From: Triglochin maritima
Taxonomy: Eukaryota; Streptophyta; Magnoliopsida; Alismatales; Juncaginaceae
NCBI GenBank assembly: GCA_963682175.1
Contig: OY821775.1
Location: forward strand, 38,500,053 to 38,564,052
Direction of reading: 5' to 3'
Length of the DNA: 64,000 bases
Below, one piece after another: positions 57,651 through 64,000 of the stretch (position 1 is its first letter; every line of letters begins with the position of its first letter). The notes under the pieces are model-generated. The model was not told the origin of the DNA, ran no database searches, and saw only the letters and a program-made list of their open reading frames with translations. Made by a program: the position numbers and the translations under genes.

Positions 57651-59143
57651 ATGGATCGAGAGTGTATTGTTTCAAACAGATTGAGTGATGAGTATGAGAA
57701 TGGAGTGAATATGTTCTTAAAGGTTGCCAAAAAACATTCCAAGAAAATGAAAGAAAGAGACATGGCGTATTATCCATGCAATAAGTGTCATAATATGTCA
57801 GTGCTGAGTTTTCGGAAAATGAAAGATCATTTGTTTGTGAAAGGTTTCGACCCAAATTACAGACGGTGAATATGGCACGACGAAAATGAATCATTTAGTC
57901 ATTCCAAGAATGATGGAGAAGACGTTAGTTTAGAAGATCACTTAGAGGAAATGGTTCAGGATATGGCTGAAACGTTTTCGTCCAAATTACAGACAGTGAT
58001 AAGACGTTGTATAAGAATTGTACCAAATTAACTAGATTGTCAGCAGTGTTGAAGTTGTACAATTTAAAAGCTAGAAATGGTTGGTCCGATGTGAGTTTCA
58101 CATCAATGTTGAAGTTACTGAAAGAGATACTTCCAGATGATAATGAGTTGCCAGATAGAACTTATGATGCTAAGAAAGTGTTGTGTCATATGAGAATGGA
58201 ATATAGGAAGATACACGCATGCCTGAACGATTATATATTGTATAGGGGTGAGTTTGAAAACTTACATTCTTGTCCCAGGTGTAATGTTTCAAGATACAAA
58301 ATGAAACGTAATGGACCAAACCACAATGAAGAGGCTGATGAGATGAAAATCAAAGGACCTCCTGCTAATATTTTGTGCTATCTTCCGATAATACCAAGGC
58401 TTAAATGTTTGTTTGCGGGTAAGGAGGATTCCAAGAACATGACATGGCATGCTGATCGTGAGAAACCAAATGATCAGTTGCTACGTCACCCTGTAGATTC
58501 ACCTCAGTGGAAAAAAATCGACTTTCCTGTGTTTGGTGAAGAATCCAGGAATGTACGACTTGGACTCTGTACTGACGGAATGAATCCTTTTGGTAGTTTG
58601 AGTAGCATTCACAGTTCTTGGCCCGTTCTGCTTGTAATTTACAATCTGTCTCCATGGTTATGCATGAAACTCAAATATATCATGTTGTCCTTAATGATTT
58701 CTGGTCCGAAACAACCTGGAAACGACACCGATGTGTATTTAAGACCTTTCATTGATGACCTAAAGAGATTGTAGGATGACAGAGAGTCAGTTTTTGATTC
58801 TTATCGTCAGGAGTCGTTCGTAATGCGGGCAATGATATTTTGCACGATTAATGACTTTCCAGTTTATTCTCGCTTCCCAAGCGAAACAAGTCTTCTATGT
58901 GGTTGATCCATGTGATAAGAAATGGGCTGTAATTCTGGAAGGGAAGAAAAATATTGTATCAAATGATAGTCTGATCGAGTATGAAGTGACACCACCTTTC
59001 TCTAAGCAAGCACCTGAGGTGAACTCAGTAGATGAAGAAATAAATGTTGAGACTTGTTTGTTTAGAGATGACCACGGTGAAGGTATATGGATTGAAATTC
59101 CATTAAGGAAAAAAAGCAGTAAATGTGCAAATTTTCTGTTGTA
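57651..59143 (+). pseudogene. CACTA-1 TNP2-type transposase with internal deletion
   Basis: 57651-57866 encodes a transposase-associated zinc-binding domain ('YPCNKCHNMSVLSF', 'KDHLFVKGFDPNYRR'), stopped by TGA at 57867-57869 exactly at the conserved Trp of 'YRRWIWH'. After a frameshift near 57985, 58007-58771 encodes the first half of the Transposase_21 (TNP2) domain: 'ARNGWSDVSFTSMLKLL', 'YDAKKVLCHMRMEYRKIHAC', 'MTWHADREKPNDQLLRHP', 'RLGLCTDGMNPFGSLSS', 'LMISGPKQPGNDTDVYL'. A TAG at 58772-58774 again replaces Trp. The frame goes on to 'TINDFPVYS' at 58866 and jumps straight to a C-terminal DUF4216-like tail 'FILASQAKQVFYVVDPCDKK'. The second half of the catalytic domain is deleted, so it is not functional. 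Confidence 0.9.
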
Positions 59144-59210
59144 ACACATTGTAATAGACATTTAACGTCTTGCCTTATTTAATGACTTGAATTTATATTT
59201 TATAGTATCA

Positions 59211-62119
59211 TGGCTCCGAAAAAGAAACTCACTTCCTCAGAGTCTGAAGGCTCGAAGACATACAATACATGAGGTCCATGTCTCATGAAAGAATTCGTGG
59301 GGAGAAGAAATAGAGACGGTAGAGTTCCAATCCAGTTTGATGACCGTCTTGAGCCGTTAGGCATGCTGTCTGATAATTGGAAAAGTTTTCTGGGTAGCTT
59401 AGCGAGGGCCAAAGTTGACATTTGTTTCTCGAGTTGGGCCGATGTAGATGAGAAGTTAAAAGTAACAATATGGGATAACGTGCAGGTAATGATTCCATTA
59501 TAGATTTCTATAGTTTTAGTCGAAATTTTGATATATATAAAGTTAACGTGTTGTAGGAATCTTTTGAGTTCCAATCCACTGACAAGTTGAAGAAAAAGTG
59601 GATGACATACATGGCAGTTTGTTGGAGGGATTTCAAAACAAATTTAACGAACAATTACATATTCGGAGACTACCAGGATAGAAATCCATGCGATGTCTAT
59701 AACTTTATCACTCTGAATCAATGGGAGCTATTCAGAAAATCGAGAGATAGCCCGGAGTTTGAGGTAACTGAGTTTAATTTAGAATATAGTAACTGAGTTT
59801 AAAAACAAACTTTTTAGTTATTGTTTTTAGTGACAATCTAATAAACTTGATTTTAGGTCATCCGAGCGAAAAACCAAAAGATTAGATCTCATAACAAGTA
59901 TACACATTGTATGTCTCGAGCGGGGTACCAAAAGTTATAAGCACAAATGATGGCTGATAAAATTGCTCTGAAGAAAGTAGAGGCAATTTACTCCGGTATG
60001 AGTGAGGAGCAAGCAAGTAACCTATCTCGTCCTTCTCCCGTAGCTCGTTGTGATTCTTGGAAGAGAGCGAGAGTAAACTCCAGAGGGGAGTACGTCATAG
60101 ACGAGTCGCAAGCGATCGGCTTGAAGATAGTAAGTTGCATTAGTTATATATATTTTATTAATTCAGAATCATTAATTTTATATTTTTCAATTGTTAGTAA
60201 ATATTGTTTTAAACTTAGGACTCTCTGAAGTTGAGATAATCTCAAGGAGAATTTGCTTCCGATGGTCGGAATGATATTCTACGCGAGTCCTTGGGAAACG
60301 ACGAACACCCCGGTCGTGTGCGGGGGGTAGGCAGTAGAGTTGGACTTCGACAATTTTATGGAAAGACTCAACGGTCTACTTCGTCGACTGGTCATACCAA
60401 ATGCCAGCAAGAGATCACAGATTTGAAGAATACATTGCAACTTGTTTTGGAGAGATTGGATCGTGATTTGCCTACTTCTCCTACCCGTCGTAAGATCGGT
60501 TCTTCCTCGGAGAGTACTCCTCCAGTGCCACCAGTGTTCCACCCCGATCGACAATATGATTTTGTGTCTCATTCTCGAGAATTGGCCATCGTCGGCGGTC
60601 CCTCGGTTGGAAAGTTCGCGGATGGATCTAGATGTGCTTTATGTGTCAAAGACCCTGATCGTAGATTGTTAGACAGTGCTGGTAGAAAGTGCTGGTAGAC
60701 AGTGATCGTAGATCGTAGATTGTTAGACTGATCGTAGAAAGTGCTTTATAACATCTCCAGACACCACTTCACAGAGGTAGGAGAGGGAGAAGTGAAGGTT
60801 GCAGTCGAGAGTTGCTTAGATGCTGGTGCTTTTGTGCTATTTCCGGAAGAAGAGACTGTTACTCTTGGCGATGTTATCAGTGGGTTCGTGCGGTGGCCTA
60901 GTAGTAGAGCTAAACGACAAACATGAGGTATAGTTTAACTTTGAAAGAGTTTAAACTTCAAATTTGTTAACAATTGTATTTTAACGGTTGTATATATATC
61001 TGTAAGGTGTCAAGCCCCTGAAGCGAAGGGTCAAACAACCAATCTCCGATCAACATTAATTCGTTTCCAAGTAGGTGCAAAATGTTGTATGAATGTACGG
61101 TAGGTAGGGAAGCACAATCCTTAAGTACATGGGAGTTGGAGGGACATAAAGGGTTGCCTCCGGCTTTGTACGTCACCAAAGAGGATATCATGCAGTTCAT
61201 GGATTTATTGTGTATCATGATTATCGACGTGCAAGTGAAGTAAGTGTTTTTTGTATACAATGAAAAGTATTGAATAATTTTATCGAAACTGTAATAAAGT
61301 ATAATTTTTATACTTGTAGACATCTTTATGACGTCAGAAGGTCAGTCTTTCCCGACGATCAAGTATTTGGATTTATCAGTCCATCTACATATATATACGG
61401 GAATGACGATAAATCGGGTCAGCTTGGGACATTCTTTAAAGAAGAAGACAAAAGATATTATCTGCTCCCATATCATGATAGGTAAACTTTGTAATTCAAA
61501 GTGGAATTTTATTTTGTAATAAGCTTCTAATTATATATATAACAAGGCTCATTGGATGCTTGTCGTTGTATGCCCCACGACTAATTTGGCATATTGGTTT
61601 GATCCGTTAGGGTCGAATAAACCAAGGAACTCAATAAAAAAACTTCTAAATTTGTAAGTTAGTTTTAGTCGTGGGAAAAGTAATTCGTGAATTTTTATTA
61701 GTATTATTGAATTAAGTTTTAACTTGTGCTACTCAGGACAATTAAGGTTTACAGAGTTTTGGGTGGAAGGAGAACAACCACTAAAGCAGGAATAACATGA
61801 CATGAAATGAGAGTACGTTCTCTCCATTTTTTGTTAATTAAGTTAGGAACATAAATTTAGCGAATTTCTATGTTTGTAGTACCGGAAGCAGGTTGGAAAT
61901 ACAGAATGTGGTTACTACGTGATGAGATACATGGAGGAAATCCTCGAATTGGCAACTCAAGACGTATGCCTATCCGAGGTAATGTAGATCGTTAATCAAT
62001 TGTATAGTGGTAGTATCAATATTTAGTTATTAACATTCACACTTATATTTTTTTGATAGGTCTTCCCAAAAAGTAGTGATCCCTTCTCGCAACAGGAGCT
62101 CGATGAAACTCGCGACTGA
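59211..62119 (+). pseudogene. CACTA-1 ORF2: Transposase_24-like protein with Ulp1-like protease
   Basis: Exons read in order: 59211-59485 (MAPKKKLTSSESEGS; 'LMKEFVGRRNRDG', 'WADVDEKLKVTIWDNVQ'); 59557-59763 ('KLKKKWMTYMAVCWRDFK', 'FRKSRDSPEFE'); 59857-60129 ('LSRPSPVARCDSWKRARVNS'); 60219-60698 ('NDEHPGRVRGVGSRVGLRQF', 'ITDLKNTLQLVLERLDRD'). After further short exons comes the C48 protease: 'HWMLVVVCPTTNLAYWFDPL' (about 61550-61610) with catalytic His and Asp, and 'NTECGYYVMRYMEEILELA' (61893-61949) with catalytic Cys. Known ORF2 proteins bind subterminal repeats; the protease would cut SUMO or a similar tag. At least four stops (in 'TYNT*GPC', 'QKL*AQMM', 'KLR*SQGEF' and near 'ETRD*WA') make it a pseudogene. 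Confidence 0.85.
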
Positions 62120-62489
62120 TGGGCTCGCTATTTTATCATAAACATGTTGACGAACTAAGAGGTTCTCCTGTCACTAACATTTTTTTGTAATTTAGTTAAC
62201 AAGTGCACTTGTATTACAAACCTACAATTTATGCCTTAATATAATCGTCTTAATTTTAGAATGAATTAAATGCAAGTGTTGAATGTCGATTGTGTATGCT
62301 TGTATGTTTGTGTTTGTGCATGTATGGTTGTATGTTTGTGTTTGTCCAAGTTGGCAAATGTGTGTTTGTGCTTGTACGCACATGTGAATGAAAGTGTGAG
62401 CATCTGTGAACGAATTTGGTGTAGGTTGTATGTACACGAATACGATGACTAAAAACAAGTTTGCAGGATGCTATTTTTTTGTCCAGGTT

Positions 62490-62845
62490 TAGGAATAGAC
62501 GTTGGATATTTATACTAGCCGACGTCTATTCCTCTGAAGAAAAGAATAAACGTCGGCTTTATTTATAATCCGACGTCTATTCTTTACGAATAGATGTCGT
62601 CTGTTAGTTCACCGACGTCTATACCGAAATAATAGACGTCAGTTAGATGTAACGACCGACGTTTATTCGTAAAGAATAGACGTCGGCTATATGTAGAAGC
62701 CAATGTCTATTCTTGAAGAATAGACGTCGGATATTGGATGTCCGACGTCTATGTATAGACGACACACGCATAGACGTCGGATCTGGGAGTGCTTATATCC
62801 GACGTATATACCCCCGTACATCCGAGGTATATGCCTTTTTCTGTA
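62490..62845. repeat. CACTA-1 right subterminal repeats
   Basis: About fourteen copies of ATAGACGTCGG/CCGACGTCTAT and variants occur as inverted pairs, more regular than at the left end. Confidence 0.93.
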
Positions 62846-63303
62846 GTAGTGACGGTCGAACGGGAAATGTATATGGGTCAACCGTTTAGGACAGATTAAG
62901 TTTCCTGTGAAGGTCTTTTGAAATTTGGTCGAACCAAATGGTTCTACCGGTCGACCGTTTTAGTGAAGATTTCCTGTTCTATGATTCTAATGAGTTTCGA
63001 TGATTTTCTATTGAAGTCTAGGATAGTTTGAATGTAGTGTGAGACTTCTATAAGTATTCTAAGTGTTATGCAATGCAATGAGTCAAAGATTTCAAGTGCC
63101 AAGTTCCATTTGTAACCTAAATACATGGAATTTAAACCTAGCTACGCTTCAATCTTCATCTTTAATTCAACTCAAACTTGATTCCTGAAACGTTAGATAA
63201 TACACGTATATGCAAGCAATGATCTTTTAATTGATACATATTTTTATTGATATGTTGATTAATTATCAAAACGGATTAACGATTATTAGCCAAAAAGCCA
63301 ACA

Positions 63304-63315
63304 ATCTCCCCCTTT
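63304..63315 (-). other. Polypurine tract of the Sirevirus-like element
   Basis: The minus strand reads AAAAGGGGGAGATT immediately before TGTTGGC of the LTR. A second GGGGGAGA lies at 63433-63440, and shorter GGGGAG/GGGAG runs occur near 63385 and 63405. Several such tracts before the 3' LTR are, as I recall, a Sirevirus trait. Confidence 0.75.
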
Positions 63316-63720
63316 TGACGATGACAACTTATCAATCTAAATACATGTTTAAATCTATTTTTTTCCATTAACAATCAATATCTAAGGCTCCCTCTATCTT
63401 ATAGCTCCCCTATCTATAAGCATGTATTTATTTCTCCCCCTATGACATAATCAAAAAGTCTCATGAGACAATATGATAATCGATTTAAGCATAATCATGA
63501 GATAGAGTATCGGAAGCGAAAATATTAAGCCAAAAAAGGAGAGACAACAATAAACCATGCATTTAACTTAGAATCCAAACAAACATCAAAGGCAACTTCG
63601 AAAGCAAATAGTACAATAGGTTCAAAGCAAAATACAACAATAAGCAAATGTTTGAACAACAACATCATAAACCGAAGTTCAAAGAAAATGACACACACGC
63701 TCCACAAAACCAACACTAAA

Positions 63721-64000
63721 TCACCCAAGCCTCTGATCACGCAGCAACGAGGACAGAGAATCAAGAGAAGCTTCAATACGGCCGAGCTGAGCAGATGTGG
63801 AGGCCTCAAGCGCATCTATACGAGCAGTAGAAGATGCCTCAAGCGCATCAAATCGAGCAGAAGTGGAGGCCTTGAAAGCATGAACCTGATCATATAGTTG
63901 CTGAAATTGATGGAGATCAATGGAAGTTGAAGAGGACCACTGCCCTTGAGACCATGCAGCGGAGTCTCCTTCACCCCACCAGGAGCTAGAATCATGAGGG
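63721..64000 (-). CDS. Retrotransposon third ORF, C-terminal coiled-coil part (runs off window)
   Basis: An open frame enters from the right edge and ends at TGA 63721-63723, giving the last 92 residues of a protein. It contains 'SSSWWGEGDSAAWSQGQW', then a helical stretch 'DLHQFQQLYDQVHAFKA' followed by three 11-residue repeats: 'STSARFDALEA', 'SSTARIDALEA', 'STSAQLGRIEA', and ends 'SLDSLSSLLRDQRLG'. The repeats predict a coiled coil. The frame ends 418 bases before the 3' LTR, on the same strand as the element, where Sireviruses carry an env-like third ORF. It could equally be the tail of another accessory protein; no receptor or fusion motif is visible in this part. No stop in the visible section. 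Confidence 0.65.
   Translation of the reverse strand, partial: PHDSSSWWGEGDSAAWSQGQWSSSTSIDLHQFQQLYDQVHAFKASTSARFDALEASSTARIDALEASTSAQLGRIEASLDSLSSLLRDQRLG

Larger units (their letters stand above)
55365..62851 (+). mobile_element. CACTA-1: full-length but defective CACTA element
   Basis: The termini are CACTATTGCAGAA on the left and, on the other strand, CACTACTACAGAAAAA on the right; total length 7487 bp. The flanking triplets are ACA and ACG, a 3-bp target duplication with one mismatch. Both ends carry GACGTCGG subterminal repeats. Inside are a TNP2-type transposase with a large internal deletion (57651-59143) and an ORF2 with an Ulp1-like domain (59211-62119), both on the plus strand. 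It is inserted in an LTR, splitting its palindrome cluster. Confidence 0.9.
54028..63303 (-). mobile_element. Sirevirus-like copia 3' LTR, copy 3, split by CACTA-1
   Basis: The LTR runs 54028-55364 and 62852-63303. It starts TGTAGGATCT and ends AAAAAGCCAACA. Without the CACTA insertion it is about 1.8 kb. On the minus strand, a GGGGGAGATT polypurine tract directly precedes its TGTTGGC start, so this is a 3' LTR, and the body of the retrotransposon lies to the right, beyond the window. A minus-strand TATA-like box is near 54552. It is inserted in the right end of CACTA-2. Confidence 0.85.

Overview
This is a stretch of nuclear DNA from a flowering plant, probably a eudicot. The evidence is a split plant GH17 beta-1,3-glucanase gene with an X8 domain and GPI tail, and plant-type Ty1/copia, Ty3/gypsy, CACTA, Mutator and hAT transposons on an AT-rich background. 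I cannot name the species. I see one gene that looks intact (40720-44336, minus strand). Nearly everything else is transposon sequence, much of it nested.

Layout. 1-5566: a minus-strand gypsy element (gag 1822-2501, LTR about 2560-5566), cut by a copia-type LTR that runs off the left edge (1-1821) and by a Sirevirus-like LTR (about 2764-4280). 5567-7079: spacer with a small hAT MITE. 7080-10677: a decayed copia pol split by a 2352-bp solo gypsy LTR (7488-9839, target duplication AATAT). 10678-14690: decayed CACTA element (here CACTA-3) on the minus strand. 14700-17509: a repeat array, then a GRF zinc-finger pseudogene whose leader is split by a solo LTR (16017-17214, GTTAC). 18017-19508: a second Sirevirus-like LTR. 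19509-25380: a broken Mutator (MuDR-type) transposase on the minus strand, split by a solo copia LTR (22442-24476, CTAAC). 25877-34941: a copia element with both LTRs and target duplication CTATA, with a solo LTR (31591-33132, GACAT) inside its 5' LTR. 36659-37430: a CACTA left end. 37655-40530: a decayed hAT element. 40720-44336: the glucanase gene. 44609-50153: spacer carrying several MITEs. 50154-54027: CACTA-2. 54028-63303: a Sirevirus-like LTR interrupted by a 7.5-kb CACTA element (CACTA-1, 55365-62851). 63304-64000: the interior of that retrotransposon, with a coiled-coil reading frame leaving the window.

Two themes stand out. First, a CpG-rich palindrome, CGGTCGACCG, is scattered in dense clusters through LTRs of three retrotransposon families and also inside a hAT MITE that sits in the promoter region of the glucanase gene. 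Second, at least five hAT-type MITEs share one architecture: 8-bp target duplication, short TAGGG-like ends, and a body made of one short self-complementary motif, a different one in each element.

Coding decay is general. In five unrelated reading frames the break is a conserved tryptophan codon turned into a stop. Calls rest on reading translations and repeats by eye; no database search was run.
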